Assembly: GCA_024811115.1 (NCBI GenBank)
Contig: JAKOGH010000722.1
Span: 62,001-126,000 of the forward strand
Length of the DNA: 64,000 nt
DNA from: Terana coerulea
Taxonomy: Eukaryota; Basidiomycota; Agaricomycetes; Polyporales; Phanerochaetaceae
Direction: 5' to 3'
Of the stretch, positions 48,112 to 60,455 are shown piece by piece; position 1 is the first letter of the stretch, and every line of letters begins with the position of its first letter. The position numbers and the translations under genes are program-made. The notes beneath the pieces were generated by a model. That model saw nothing but the letters and a program-made list of their open reading frames with translations. It was not told the origin of the DNA and searched no databases.

Positions 48112-51100
48112 TTACAAAGCGATCTGCGAGCTGTCCAATCCAAGAGAATGCAAGAACAGGTTCACATTGGCGAGTCTAGCGCTCTTTTGCTCCTCGTCAA
48201 CGATCCAGCCCTTGGAGACCGAGGCGACGCTCTCGAGGACGCGTTCCCGCAAGGAGGTGACGAGGACCTGCTGTTGTTCGACGGAAGAGTGCAGGCCCAC
48301 TGCGGCAAGGAACTGCCAGGTCGGTTGATCGTTGTGGTCAGAGTCGGGGACTTGAGCGATAGGAATGTTATTGGCAATTGCTTGTCGGACAGACGGGAAG
48401 AGGAATAGGAAATGTGGCGTGAGAAGCTGGAATAGATGATCGAACACAAGTTGCCTATAAAAAGTCAGTAACGCAAATGTACAGTAGGAGGCAGCAAAAC
48501 TTACCACTGGTTCATTTCTTCGGGTGTCGGCCTCTCCTCGTCTGTCACAGACTTGTCATGCCTGAGTGTCTCAACGCGGCTCAAGAAGATCGTAAGCATG
48601 GCAATGCCAGCCTGTGTGATCGTCCCGTTAACCAGCGATATGCGAGCCGAATGCTACAACACTGACTGGAGTTTGGGCAATGGTCGCGACATCGTTCCGT
48701 TCCATGAATAACCCGAGCAAACCACCAACGATTCGGAGGCCGCATTTCGCGGACACTGGAAGAACGTACTGCATCTCCGTGTGCACGAAGGCATCGGACT
48801 GGGCATGAGCGTCCTTGCGCGCGGGGCTATCGTCCAACTGATCGAGGAGGGCGGAGTTGCGGACAACGTCAAGCTGGGAGAAGCACGCTACTATCAATGT
48901 AACGATAGTCAGGTTCTTGGATGTTTCGAAGAAGCGCATAACGCGTGGAAGCATCTTCTTGCCCTTGATAGGCATGAGGAGCGAGATGAAAGGGTGTGGA
49001 TCACTGAGAGTTTATGTCGATGAGAGTAACGGCTGTAAGCGTGGTATGAGGCATACCTGGTCTCAAGCGGAACCATGACCCTTAGGCCGTCCCAGAGCTT
49101 GTCTACACCCTCATTATAGCGACCTTGCCTACAAAATTCTTCAGCACCAGCAGACGCCTTTAGGAAGATACCTACCATTGCCCTAGTTGTTCGAAGTCTT
49201 CCGTGTCAGCAGGGGGCTGGTCATTCTTCTGGTGGTCGAGGTCCATGACGAGGTCAAAGATACGCTCCAAGACCATTAGGGCATCCTTTAGGGTCAGCGG
49301 ATCTTTCTTGACAAGCTCTTGGCCCTTGAATGGCGGCAATACTTCAGAACCATTAAGTTGAACTCGGGATGATTACACTCACCTCGTGCCCGCTCAAGGC
49401 CTCAGCACCAATCCTTGCCGCCTCCTTCGCGGCACCTTCACCCTCGGTTGTCGTTTCATCCACATCGGCCTTCGATATGTGAAGGTGGGCAGGAGAGACC
49501 GTCGGCGAAGTCGCCGCGCCCTCGACCTGCAGAAGTTGGCGCGGAGCCGCCTTGTAGCTGCGACCAGCGGTTTTCCCTAGAGCCCCCTGCAGACTATTCA
49601 AAGCTAGGCAAGCACATTAGATCCTGACAGTTTAGCGAGTACACCATGTTGCTTACAACCCTTTTCCTTCTCACGTAGCCTCGCGTTGTTGACAATCCTC
49701 TCCACCTGCTGCTCCATCCTCTGCATCGCGCTTGGCCGACGACCGCCCTTGACTTGCTGGAGACCCAAGCCGACACCGCCCCCAGACCCGAACCTGAGCA
49801 GCGCATCAGGAGCGGTGAGACCCATACGGTTACGCATCAGGGCACCGTAGACCTGCGCATAGAAGTCATCGGAATACGGATCCTGAGTAACGAGCTGAGA
49901 AACCTGGATGCGCGTAATGAAGTCCTTGTCGGACTGTGTCATCAGGTCGTTGTATCTCGACTAAAGTCACCAGCATGATCAGCATAAGAATAATTCTTAC
50001 ACATTTGGGCTACATACCATGTAGCGGATTTTCTCGAGCTTGCGCTTGCGCTTCTCCTCCATGCGTTCGGCCTCCATGATCTTGCGCATCGCCTCCGCCC
50101 GAAGCATGTCATGCAGCTCCTGCTCGTTCCTCTGCTCGCCGCCAACGGGTGACGCCTGCAAGCTGTGCAGAAACTCTGCCTGTGCCATTTCCGCCAGCAG
50201 TCTCTGCTGCATCTGGATCTCGCGCGGCAGGTATTGTGCGTTCTGCTGGATGGGCGCCTCGAGATGCTGTTGGTGCTGCAGCCGAGACGGTGTGCCGACG
50301 CGATGGGCCTGTGGCTGCCTGTACGGCATCTCACCGATGGGAGTGCCTCCGGAAACCTGCCGTTGGTGGTGCAGCATCTGCGCGTTGCGCTGAACCTGCT
50401 GCCTCTGCTGCTGCTGGCGGTGCCGCTCGAGCTCTTCCAGTCTCAGCTGTTCCTGGAGCTGCTCTAGTTCCGCGCGCTGCTGCCGGTCTCTGAGTTCCTG
50501 CAATTCGAGGAGCTGCATCTGCTGCTGGTGCTGCTGAAGCAAATGAATTTGTTGCTGCTGTTGCTGCTGCTGGAACCGAGGCGACTGGGCGTGCGGATGC
50601 ATCCGCGGAGGCGGGGTACCCGAAAGACCATACTGAGGTTGGGGCTGTCGATGGATAGACGCGCTGCGGATGTGTGACTGCTGCTGCTGTTGCTGCTGCT
50701 GGACGTACAACTGCTGCTGCGAGGGCGATTCAGTCTGAAGCCGCTGCGCTGCGAACGCCTCGCGCATCTCAGCTTCGATCTCCTCCAGCGTACGTACTCC
50801 TCCATGCGACTGATGAGCGCCGAGACTGAGCGTGATAGGCTGTTGGTGTTGCTGGGGCACACGAGTAGAGGTAGAGGACACCGGCAGATCGTTGTCTGGA
50901 CCGAAAGGCGAAAACTTGCTGGCCTGCGCAGGTGGTAGCGCGTGTTGCTGAGGCGCGATAGGTGTCGCCTTTGAGCCAGCCATCTTCGGGAGCATCGAAA
51001 AGGGCGACTTGTTCTCCCATATCGACTCTACCTTGCCGGCCGGTCGAGCTGAGCAGCAAGCATGGTGAGACCGCAGACAGTAAAGAAAGCTGTGGGGGCC

Positions 51101-51511
51101 ATACAGGATACATTCGATTGGGAGGGCTGTTGCTGGTATTGCTGGTATTGCTGGTATTCCTGTCGCATCGGAGATTGCTCGCGATGTTGAACGTGGTGAC
51201 GTTCATTTGGCAAACCGTCCGGTGCGAGTGCGTGGTGCCCAAAGTCGAAATCTTTACCTGTGCTTCGGCCTCAGTGACCACTCTGTCATTGAAGTCTGCA
51301 ATAACATACCAACTGCCCCAGAACCCCCGAACGTCTCGTTGTTCAGATCATCATTTCCCTCCTGCAAAGCGTCCCCGAGTCCGTCATAGCTCTCCTCGCC
51401 CCAGGTGTAGACCGCTACGTCGCCTTGCTGGGCTGCCTGTGTACCGCTCTCTAGAAACCTGCGCCTTTCGTCCTCAAGGCTGTTTGGCTGGTCGAATCCA
51501 AAGAATGACAT
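48112..51511 (-). CDS. PAT1: mRNA decay and decapping activator Pat1
   Basis: P-body scaffold that binds Lsm1-7, Dhh1 and decapping enzyme and promotes mRNA decay. The start is MSFFGFDQPNSLEDERRRFL (ATG at 51511), with FDFGHHALAPDG in exon 2. A large low-complexity region follows with polyglutamine runs (50,380-50,720) and a Gln/Arg coiled coil (LRLEELERHRQQQQRQQVQR). The conserved core includes KIRYMSRYNDLMTQSDKDFI, ITRIQVSQLVTQDPYSDDFY and LMRNRMGL. The C-terminal alpha-helical domain has LPPFKGQELVKKDPLTLKDA, IKGKKMLPRVMRFFETSKN and a tail ending LDSSQIAL (stop 48112-48114). Junctions I traced keep frame, including the exon 1-2 junction at 51,255-51,300. Confidence 0.92.
50396..50720. repeat. 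CTG/CAG-rich tracts encoding polyglutamine in PAT1
   Basis: Clusters of imperfect CTG/TTG triplets on the plus strand read as glutamine runs on the minus strand, the longest being eight residues near 50,683-50,706. This is a coding microsatellite and a candidate for length polymorphism. Confidence 0.75.
51131..51158. repeat. 9-bp tandem repeat in PAT1 coding sequence
   Basis: Three copies of the nonamer TGCTGGTAT encode a QQY repeat on the minus strand inside PAT1. Length could vary between strains. Confidence 0.8.
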
Positions 51512-51974
51512 GGACTTGTCATGTATTCGGGACGATCGTGTATGAGAGAGACCAACCGCGTCACTGACGAAAGAAAGTCCCGACCGATGGACTGATGCGA
51601 GTAAGTAACGGAAAATGTAACAAATGTAAGGACTGTAAATGACACGGTCTTGCATTGGGCGTCTATCGTGTAAGTGGGCGCAGATAAATATTGTTACAGT
51701 AATAATTTCCTTTGGGCCCGACATAACGGCGAACTTGAAACCTTCAGGTTCGTTACTCTTCCGATTAGTAGGGCAAAAATATTCAGCGTACATGGTCACA
51801 GTAGCACAGAAAGTTGCGTAGCAAGTAGGACAGCATGTCAGCAACATATTATGCAACTCACCGGTAGTTCTGTTGCTCAATGAGCCCATAAACGCGCAGC
51901 AATACGATCATACATTGATATTCATGGTACATTGTTTGTTGTTTCAGTCTGTGTCTCCCGGGCTCTTCCACGTT
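51512..51974. other. Intergenic region upstream of PAT1
   Basis: About 460 bp between the stop of the F-box/RCC1 gene and the PAT1 start. AT-rich, with no gene seen. Confidence 0.4.
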
Positions 51975-54256
51975 CTAATCCCAAGTGTTGCATTCAGCTG
52001 GGCTCCAACTGACGCCCAATTCCAGCCCCCTACCCCGCCCTAATCCACGTCCAGCGAAGCCGATGCGGAAAGGTGTCATACCACGGCCCCCCAGTGGGAT
52101 TATCGGCGGCCCCTGCCACTGTCCTGCAGGTTGTCCAGTCGGCATTGGGAACGCCCCAGGTATGACCTGTGCAGTACCCTCTTGAGCGGCTTCGTGGTCT
52201 TCCTCTTCCTCTTCGTCCGGCTATCGTTGGCGATGAGCATCACATACGGGTCTGAGAAGCAGGGCGACATACCTCCAAATCGATGACCAGCGCACCCATG
52301 TGCCATCCTGCAGCGGTCGCGGCGAATACATACTTTTTCCTGCCCTTCGTCTTGGAGGTGTGGTCAAACCGAACCTCGGTCGGCTCCGTCACATCTGGTG
52401 GAGTGTGCGGCATGAAACCCCGTGCATCCATGACGGCCAGCCTCTCCGCCCTGGTCCTCAATCCTCCTGGCTGCCCCGGCTCGATGTCGACGGGATTGCC
52501 GAGACCGAGCGCACCATTCGAGAAAAGCACCCCAGGTTAGCAGTTTGCCATCCGAGGTGAGTGCGCCGTAGTGGTAGTCGCCTAGCACGACAGAGATAAC
52601 AGAACGGTACTGCAGGGCAGGAGTGATGATCGGTTTAAGTGGCTGGTGTGCGAGTGCCGCGTCTGCGGTGCCGAAATCACCAGTGTTGTCGGTGTCGAGG
52701 TGGCCCATAAGGACGACGGACTCAGCACCGGTAGAATAAACGGTAAAAGTCTTGAAATGCGCGGATATCTGCGAGAAGAGGATCAATCAAACGGCTGGAA
52801 AGCGAAGGTTAAACGAGATCACGTACGTGACTGATAGCCATCGTAGTGGGGGCTTCAGCTTGCCTTCAGCGAACACAGGGTCTTCCCGGACCTTGTCTAC
52901 CTCTGTGAAGTACGGAAGCTAACAGCCATAATGAGCACTTTAGTGGATATGGATGTCTGGGGGCAGTACTGACATATTCCCAGCGGCCTGCCAGGGTCTC
53001 ATCTCCGACAAGTTTGTTGAAGCGTAAGACGTGCCCCTTGTTCGTAAGGCCGATCAAGTTGTTGTCCAAGCCCGCGATCTTGACCAGCTTCGTTTCTCCA
53101 TCGAGTACCTCTTCGGACAGACCAGTTCGGACGCCATCGAGGCGCGGGAGCGTCGAAGGGATGGGAGGCAAGCGGGTCGGCTGCACCGTAGTCATGTCCC
53201 AGGCATGGCAGGGTATAACATCAGGCTGTGAGGAAGAGATAATGGCTTTCGTTGTGGGTCCCGCTTGGTCGAGTTCGCCATTGATGCGGTGCAACTCTTC
53301 ACGCATCACACCCGAGCCAGGCCAGAAGACGAAGACTTCTCCGCCCGCGGTGAGCACAGACGTGAACGCCCATCCGCATTCCACCTGGATCGGGGTGCTG
53401 TCTGCGGAAGACTTTTGTCGAGCAGAGGCGTCGCCAGGCGCAAAGGACGCCCCCACGAGACGAAAGTCCAGACGTTGGCCTCCGCGTCCAGAGCCGAGCT
53501 GTGCAATCTTCCGCAGCTAGACCTACGCTAAGTGGCTAGAAGGAAGTGAAGAGGGCTGCGCTTACCTGACGCTGCGGATGGCATGTGGGAGGTTGAGACG
53601 CAGCGGTCGGGTGGCCTGCTTCTCGCGCTCTGAGAAACCGTCGTTCTGGAGGGCGAAGCCGGTGCCATCTAGTGTGCCTAAGGACGATATTTAGCGCATG
53701 CTCAAAACCAGTATAATTAAAACCATACCCCAGACCCAGATGTGTCCTTCCGCATCTATTCCATGGAAAGACCTGGCAAGTTTTCAGCGAGATGTCTCCA
53801 CAACATATAGATAAATCACGAACATTCCTCCTGCGACTAAGCTCACCAAGTGCGCTCCCGGAACAGGGAGACGTAAGGGTATGGAACGCCTCCGATGTGA
53901 GGCGTAGGTATCTTATTCTGAGGGAGGCCCAACCTCTTCTGCCCGGCATCCCTGATATTGGAGACGGTCAGCGTTGTCTCTTAACTGGGGAGGAGGGTAC
54001 TAAATACGCACCCCCAGACGTAGACATGCGGCTTCACAATCCGCTTGTACAGTTGCTTGTATCCGGTGTTCCTCGCTGTCTCTGAACCAGAGAAGTTGAA
54101 GTCCTCCTGCAGCTTCCGCTTCCAGAAAGTGTCGTCCGACGTGACATTGTAGAAGAAGTGGCTTGTGGCACCAAGGCTTTGCAGATCCGAAAGAGGGAGG
54201 TACGGCAGGAGGTTGTCTATGAGTATTTCAAGGGGTAGTTCGTTTAGTTGTGGCAT
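51975..54256 (-). CDS. F-box protein with RCC1-like repeats
   Basis: Predicted substrate receptor of an SCF ubiquitin ligase with a beta-propeller. The F-box is at the N-terminus (MPQLNELPLEILIDNLLPYL, PLSDLQSLGATSHFFYNVTS; ATG at 54256). RCC1-type repeats follow: HVYVWG, AEGHIWVWGTLDGTGFALQN, VECGWAFTSVLTAGGEVFVF, AGLDNNLIGLTNKGHVLRFN, GDYHYGALTSDGKLLTWGA and SNGALGLGNP. The C-terminus is acidic (PDEEEEEDHEAAQEG), then Gly/Arg-rich (FRIGFAGRGLGRGRG), with a stop at 51975-51977. At 52523-52526 an AAAA run (TTTT on the coding strand) carries one base too many, breaking LLTWGAFSNGALGLG. The architecture resembles yeast Saf1, but the substrate is unknown. Confidence 0.85.
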
Positions 54257-55349
54257 TGTGCTTAGGCTGCTGGTGGTGGCAGTGGTGGTAAAGGGATGAA
54301 AGGGATATATATTTCTGTGCTGCAGCAGCTCGCCCGCGGCACAGTCGTTGGCGCAGCGAGCAATGTTGTCATACATCAATCGGGCCATCCAGACCGAACT
54401 CTCCACGACTGATGCGCTGATGCGCCTTGCCACTTTGGTCGCTCGGGCGCTGGTGAAATTCAACCGTTCAACTGCTACCACCATGACCAGACCCGATGGA
54501 CGCTGTGGTGATAGGCAGACGTTGGCGTTCAGTATCAGGAAGCTAGCATTGCCCAAGCTCCAATTACGCCGCTCGAAGAATGTGTCGATAATATCCAAGT
54601 AAACATTCCGCAAATTCTCGGTATGTTCTGACACGTTGGAGCATCCCCACAACCCAAAAGTCTTTTCAGCATCCCAAGAGTCTTGCAATCAAGTCCACGA
54701 CCCTGGCACTCATCCTCGGAACCGCCGAGCGTTTCCAGCATGTCAACAATTGACTCCCATCCCGCACGGCGTGCCGCATCACATGCCGTCATGTTATTGA
54801 GTCATATACATGGTTTATCAGCAATCGTCTGTGCTGAGCAACATTTGGAGCAACCCAGCGGTGAGTATTTCACAGCAGCTAGCAGAGACTTGCTGAAGGA
54901 TGATTCAGCGTAGATAGGAGTCAAAGCGTAGCGGGGAGCTCTCGGCCGTAATATCCATCTAGAGCACTCGTCGCATATCCTCCCAGAGGCTGGTCACAGC
55001 TCCTCAGACGGACGACGCTCAACCGAAAGGGGATCCGCGTGCCGTGTTGCGGTGCACCATGGATTCCTGAAGGCCCCGCCGGCGACTTTGTGGCGATCGC
55101 GTTAGTCAGAATGTAGATGCCCGATGCTATCTTGAAGGTGAGCGTGCTCTTCTTTTCTGCAGCCGATGCGCAATGCATTGACCTTTGCGGTGAAAGAAGA
55201 CCGTCGATTCCCAACGCGTGCGCCGATAGTAGGAGCTAAGTGGTATAAAAGGTGCCCCTGCTCGCCTGTTCGACCAACAATCTCAATCTACAGCCTCTCC
55301 AAGCCTCTCCAAACCTCCTCAAGCCCTTCAACTGAACTAGCAAAGCGAA
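54257..55349. other. Divergent intergenic region
   Basis: About 1.1 kb between the F-box gene (-) and the DJ-1-family gene (+). It contains the TATA box of the latter. On the minus strand 54535-54792 is an 85-codon frame with one ankyrin-like motif. A second minus-strand frame (54921-55214) has no recognisable family. Neither is a convincing gene. Confidence 0.4.
55244..55250 (+). promoter_or_regulatory. TATA box of the DJ-1-family gene
   Basis: A perfect TATAAAA element lies 100 bases before the ATG at 55350, and the intervening leader is pyrimidine-rich. The position fits a core promoter with a leader of about 70 bases. Few other genes in this window have such a clear TATA, which suggests inducible expression. 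Confidence 0.65.
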
Positions 55350-56371
55350 ATGTCTCCTCGCCCTCGCATCCTGTTCGTCTTCACCTCCGCCGCGACAGGC
55401 CTGGCTGGCAAGTCCGCCGTAAGCATGCTTCTGCAGGGACTTTGTCTTTGCAGTCTCGCTGATTTCGTTCACAGGGCTGGTACCTTCCTGAGGCTGCGCA
55501 CCCGTATCACGGTGAGTGCAACGCGCATCGCTTGACAGACTCAGTGCTCAATTTTGTCAATCTTCGCAGTCCTTGCCCCACACGCAGACATCGATTTCGC
55601 CGCGCCGAAGGGCCCCAACCCGCCCATCAGCTCCGAAAGCGTCGAGGTGCGCTGTGTCTTCTACGGGCCATGGCTCGCTGGTACTTACCCCTCGTTGACA
55701 GCTGTTCTCGAGCGACGAGCAGAGCGCATGGTTCCTAAAAGACGCAACCGCGCAAAGCAAGCTCGCGAACGCGCTTGTGCTCTCGACGGTCACGGCGGAC
55801 GCGTACGACGCGGTGCTGTACATCGGCGGGCAAGGCCCCGTGCTCGACCTCGCGACCGACGTCGCGAACGGCAAGCTCGCGAGCGCGTTCTACCAGGCGG
55901 GCAAGGTCACCGCGGCGGTGTGCCACGGCCCTGCGTAAGCACCTGCACCTGCGCGACAAAGGCGGCCGGGGCTGACAGGGTGTGTGGGACAGGTCGCTGG
56001 CGCTCGCGGTCGACAAGGACGGGAAGAGCATCTTCGCGGGCAAGACCGCGACGGCGATCTCGAACGCGGAGGACACCGCGCTCGACGCCGTGTCGGTATG
56101 TGCCGCACCACCCTGACCTCCCTCCCGGCTGCTGACCGCGTCGCCAGAACCTGCCGTTCCTCATCGAGGACCGGCTGAAAGAGCTCGGCGCGACGTATGT
56201 CAAAGCCGACGAAAACTTCGGGGTGCGTCCTACCCTCACATGTCTTTGCAGGCACGTTAGCTAACATGTGTGTAGGTGAAGGTCGTCGTCGACGGCAACC
56301 TCTTCACCGGGCAGAACCCTGCGTCGGCGGGCCCACTCGGTGAGGCCATCCTCAAGGCACTTCAGAATTGA
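55350..56371 (+). CDS. DJ-1/PfpI-family protein (Hsp31-like)
   Basis: Class I glutamine-amidotransferase-fold protein, predicted glyoxalase III or protein/nucleotide deglycase-like stress enzyme. The start is MSPRPRILFVFTSAATGLAG (ATG 55350). Exons add GWYLPEAAHPY, ADIDFAAPKGPNPPISSESV, LFSSDEQSAWFLKDATAQSK and AYDAVLYIGGQGPVLDLATD. The nucleophile elbow is AAVCHGPASLALAV, with the expected Cys followed by His. NAEDTALDAV, LPFLIEDRLKELGATYVKAD, FGVKVVVDGNLFTGQNPASA and EAILKALQN end it (stop 56369-56371). All introns keep frame and length, about 240 residues, is normal. Hsp31-type activity is inferred from the Cys-His elbow and length. Confidence 0.92.
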
Positions 56372-57435
56372 CCGTGCGCACACCGAAAAGATTCGCCTTC
56401 TTAGACATCAGGATATATTATAGTGTATAACATGATTGTAATCAATTGCGAGTGGTTTTATCAGGTCACAGTGAAGTTCGGCTGGTGCCTTCCATATCGG
56501 CTAGCCTTCGAGACGGTGGTACATTATCCACTCAAATGTCACCAACTTGTCTGTTTGTGATTTGGTATTGGCTCTCCATCGCACCGGCGAGTCGGCCTTG
56601 ATCGATACATTCATTGATCACAAGGCGAGCCTGAAGCCGTCGCTGACTAGCCACTAACCCCTGCTAGCCGTCCACACGAAGCCTGCACCATAACAGCATG
56701 TGGAAGGACAGCCTCCGGCGAGCGCATATCATGCGATGACTTAGATAGATACGGCGAGGATCTAGCCTAGATTCTCGCCGTACTCTATCAGAGGTCCTCC
56801 ACTGTTGTGCTACCGCTCTGTAAGGCGAGGGAGGGGAGACGAGCCGCATTCCGAAGGCGGACATGCCGTAGAGAAGCGCGAGCGTGCTTGTGCTTGCCCG
56901 CCTCCCTAGTCTCCCAGCCACCGCGCTGCAGGGCGCATGGCCGCGTGAGGTACGCGTGTGCATACAACGACGGACGCCACCGGCAGCGCGGAAGCTCGTC
57001 CGCAGAAATCGCAGCGCAACGCAGCGCGACAAACGTGCCCGCGCCACTCGGCCGCGGAGGCTCGGAGATGCGATGCACTAACGTCTCGTCCAGGCCCTTC
57101 CGTATGTTATGTCGCGTCGTTGATATCGTCAATGAGATCGCGCCGGGTGGCGGGCAGGGCCGGACACTCGGATGGGCGCACTTGGTCCAGAACGCGATGA
57201 AACGCGTCCAAATGCTTGGGTGTGGTGTCGCCCAGAGCCTACCCGTCCTGGACAATACTGTCGCTTAGAAGCACAGGCGAGGACAAGGAGGCAGCGGGGC
57301 CGCGTACCTCGCGTCGCGTCGGCGACCACCGCGCCGAGGCAACCCGCGCACGCCTCCATTCTCCTGCTAGCAAAGACAGAGGCCAGGCGGGTGGCGCGGC
57401 ACACATAGGCGTGTATCGAGCCTAACGTAGTCTGC

Positions 57436-58000
57436 GCCGCGTGTTTCGTAGAAGTGGGTGCGCGGGCACCAGGACCGTTCGGGCATATGTTTGGCTACTG
57501 CGTGGTCGCCTGTCGTCACCTTCGTCCTTGTCCTTGTCCCAGTTCGTCCCCGCGTTCGAGTGTTAGTGCAGCGGACCGCACGACCCCAAGGGCTGGCGAC
57601 TGGCCCTGACGAGGTGGGGTACACGGGGGTGGATTAGGCCGCTTTGAGTAAAGCGCAGGCCGAGTGTGTGGGTGCGATGAAGGGTGGACGGGGCCGAAGA
57701 GAAGTACCGTGCACACCTCGATCGTAGCTCGAGCACGCGCGTGGCGCGTTTCGTAGATGTGGGCGCGCCGGCCCAGGCCTGTTAAGGCAACTGTTTTGGC
57801 GTTGTTTGGCGTGCCGCGCTACGCCGCTGCCCTTGTCCGTGCCCTTGTCTCAGTCCTGGCTGAGTGCATCCGAGGAAGTAGAGGAGTGCATCACCGTGAG
57901 GCCCGTGGAATTAGGCCGCTTCAGGGATGGCATGGGCCGAGCTGCTGGTCGCGGTGCAGGGCAGACGGGACCGAATGGCTCGATCGTCCGAAGGTGAGCT
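57436..58000. repeat. Diverged tandem duplication, period about 280-305 bp
   Basis: Two successive blocks share ordered landmarks: GTTTCGTAGAAGTGGG near 57443 and GTTTCGTAGATGTGGG near 57748; CCAGG and CCCAGG soon after; CCTTGTCC runs near 57533 and 57832; ATTAGGCCGCTT near 57633 and 57910; GACGGGGCCGAA near 57688 and GACGGGACCGAA near 57965. Spacing is about 305 bp at the start and about 277 bp at the end, so the copies differ by indels as well as substitutions. Confidence 0.6.
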
Positions 58001-60423
58001 CGGAAGCGGGAAAGTGGTTGGCTGTGGTTGTCCCGGAGAGGGCGTACGGACAAGTGAGGCACGTGTGGCAGCGGAAGGGTGCCTCGCTCTCTGTGCCATG
58101 TTTGGAAGTCTGAATGTTGCAGTCTGACAGTAGAAATGAAATAGACAAAGAACAAACTTGGAACGTACGGCGCGACCAGCCCATTCACGCGCGTCTCAAC
58201 GCCCCGCTTCCCCCGCCCGCCACCAGATCGTCCGAGTGCGTTCCTGGCGCCGCAACGACACCCTCGCCCCGCCGCCTCGTCGCGTGCAATCGCTGCCCGG
58301 CCGCGTGCGCGACTAAGCAGCTCTGGACCACCCGCACCAAGCGCCCCACCACGCAAGGTTGCGCGGCCGCGTCACCGGTCGCGTGGTCCCTGGCTTTGGC
58401 AGGTGGCGCACACACTACGTGTCGCGCGCAAGCGCGTGCAGAAAAGGGGTGGACGCGTTGACGCGCCGGGCGCCACCGGTTGCCTCTGCGTGCGGCAGCG
58501 CAGCGTCGTGCCGACGAGGCCGCTGCGTTGCTCTAAGCGAGCTCGAGCGTGCGCAGGGACTGAACGAGGCGAACACTGGGACTGGTGCGGTCCCCATGCG
58601 CGCTCCGTCCGATCTGGGATCGACCCGCCGCCGCCTCACGCACTGGCAGCACCCTGCGCGACCCGAGCCGTCCGCGCAAGGCAATATTGCGCCCTATCCG
58701 AGCGGACGTGGAACCGAACAGTAATCGCGCGTCGCGCGCTGTCCCGCAGCCTGCCAGCCTGCACGGCTGCACTCAATTGACTTTGTCGGAAAACCGATCG
58801 AATCCTGGCAGCGTGTGGCGTCCCGCAGTCTAAAATGGATGCGTGCATCGGCACCCGGGCGGACGGAGACTGCCTGGCACGGAATATGGGAAGAGCGTGT
58901 GGGAGGACCCTGGGCGGACGTGCGCCTGTCGTGATCGCATGTTTCAGCTGTCACGGCGGCGTGCTGCGCGCTTGGCAAGTTCGTGCTGTGGGGGGGCGTG
59001 CACAGTATTCGTCTGCGTAGAAGCGAGCCAAGCAGACACTTGGCCGAGAGAGAACGCACCTCCTGCGAGATGCCGCTGCGTCCATGGCGTGGTTCGGCGC
59101 AGCGCAGGGCGTGCACCGGAGCCGCACCCCAGCCTGTGCGGCGTCTTGGCGTCCGCCCGCGTTTTCCAGACTGCCTCCCGCGTGTTCCAGCCTTCCCACC
59201 CCGCACGCTTGGCCCGCGCGTGCCCACGCCGCACGAAACGCGGGGCAGCGCCCGCACAACCAGGTGCGTCCGCGCGAAACCGTAATCCCGGCACGTTCGG
59301 CGCACGCGCCGCGTCTGCTGCCTACACACTTGCGAACTCTGCGTGCGTGCGCGCCAGCCCGGACGCGGAGGCGTGTCCAGAAAAGGGTGTCTGCGCTGTT
59401 GCGCTGTGCGTGCGCGCATCGCGGTATCTGGACGCCTGCCTGCCGTCGACGGAGCTGAGCTGCAGCCTCGCGTTTCGCGGAGTCCTGGGGGCGAAACACA
59501 GCACACAGACAAGGTGTGTTGTTGCCGTGTGGGGCGACTGAATTGCACGGCTCACTCAATGGATATTAATGAATAGGGAACGAGGGCCCGACATCTCCGC
59601 CTCGCGATGATCTCTTCGATGGACTGCGTTCGGGACGGTCGGGCGACCAAAGGGCCTGGCCAGACGCGAGATGTGCGCGACAGCCTTGTGATTTCTGTGC
59701 TGGTGGGCGAAGGGGGGGATAGATGGGGAGGCCAAGAGAGACGGACTGGCTGCGTGCGGCTGGTGGTCGGCCGGGGCGAGTGTATCAGAGACACTGGCTC
59801 TGCTCGCCGTCCGCGCCGGGCGCGACGCCGTGCGGCACTATGCGCTGCAGCCACGTTGCGAGTCGCGACACGGCGCCGTCGGCCAGTAAAGAAAGTCGGC
59901 CGGCACGAAGAGTATTATATATGCAGTGAGGACAAGGCAGGTGGCAGCTTGCATGGGTGTAGACTCGGCGCCGGCGAGCGCGGCCGCACCACGTCATCGC
60001 GGCCCTGCTCGCCGAGAACGACGGCGGCGGCCCGACGCGTGACGTGACCGAGCCGTGTCTACGCGTGACGGCTCGCGTCCGCCCACGCGTCGCGTGCGTG
60101 CCGCTGCTTCTCCCGCCTCACCGCGCCCGGTGATTCCGGCGGCGGGCCCGCTGCGCACGCTGCCATTGGCAGCGCACAGATGTCTCTCTGCCTTTCTGTT
60201 TTTCTGTCTTTCTGCACTTCTGTCGTACTGGCGTCCGTCCCTGCAGGTGCACATCCGCCGCACGCATGTCGCCGCCGCACACGAGCCGTGCCCTCAGCAT
60301 CTCCCCGGCGACGCGCAGTCGCACGTACGACGTACGACGCAGTCCGCACGATGTCATAGAAATCACCTCCCCACACTCCGCCCCGCGCGCGCGTACGCAG
60401 ATCCAGCAATCGCGCCATCTACA

Positions 60424-60455
60424 CCCGCATCCCCGCATCCCCGCATCCCCGCATC
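60424..60455 (+). repeat. Octamer microsatellite (CGCATCCC)n
   Basis: About four tandem copies of an 8-bp unit CGCATCCC lie in the gene-poor region. The array is nearly perfect, unlike the diverged sequence around it. Confidence 0.8.

Noticed and set aside
58694..59559. Overlapping frames of 200-284 codons on both strands
   Set aside because: Arg/Ala/Cys-rich compositions, no hydrophobic core or family motif, and no splice-bounded structure.
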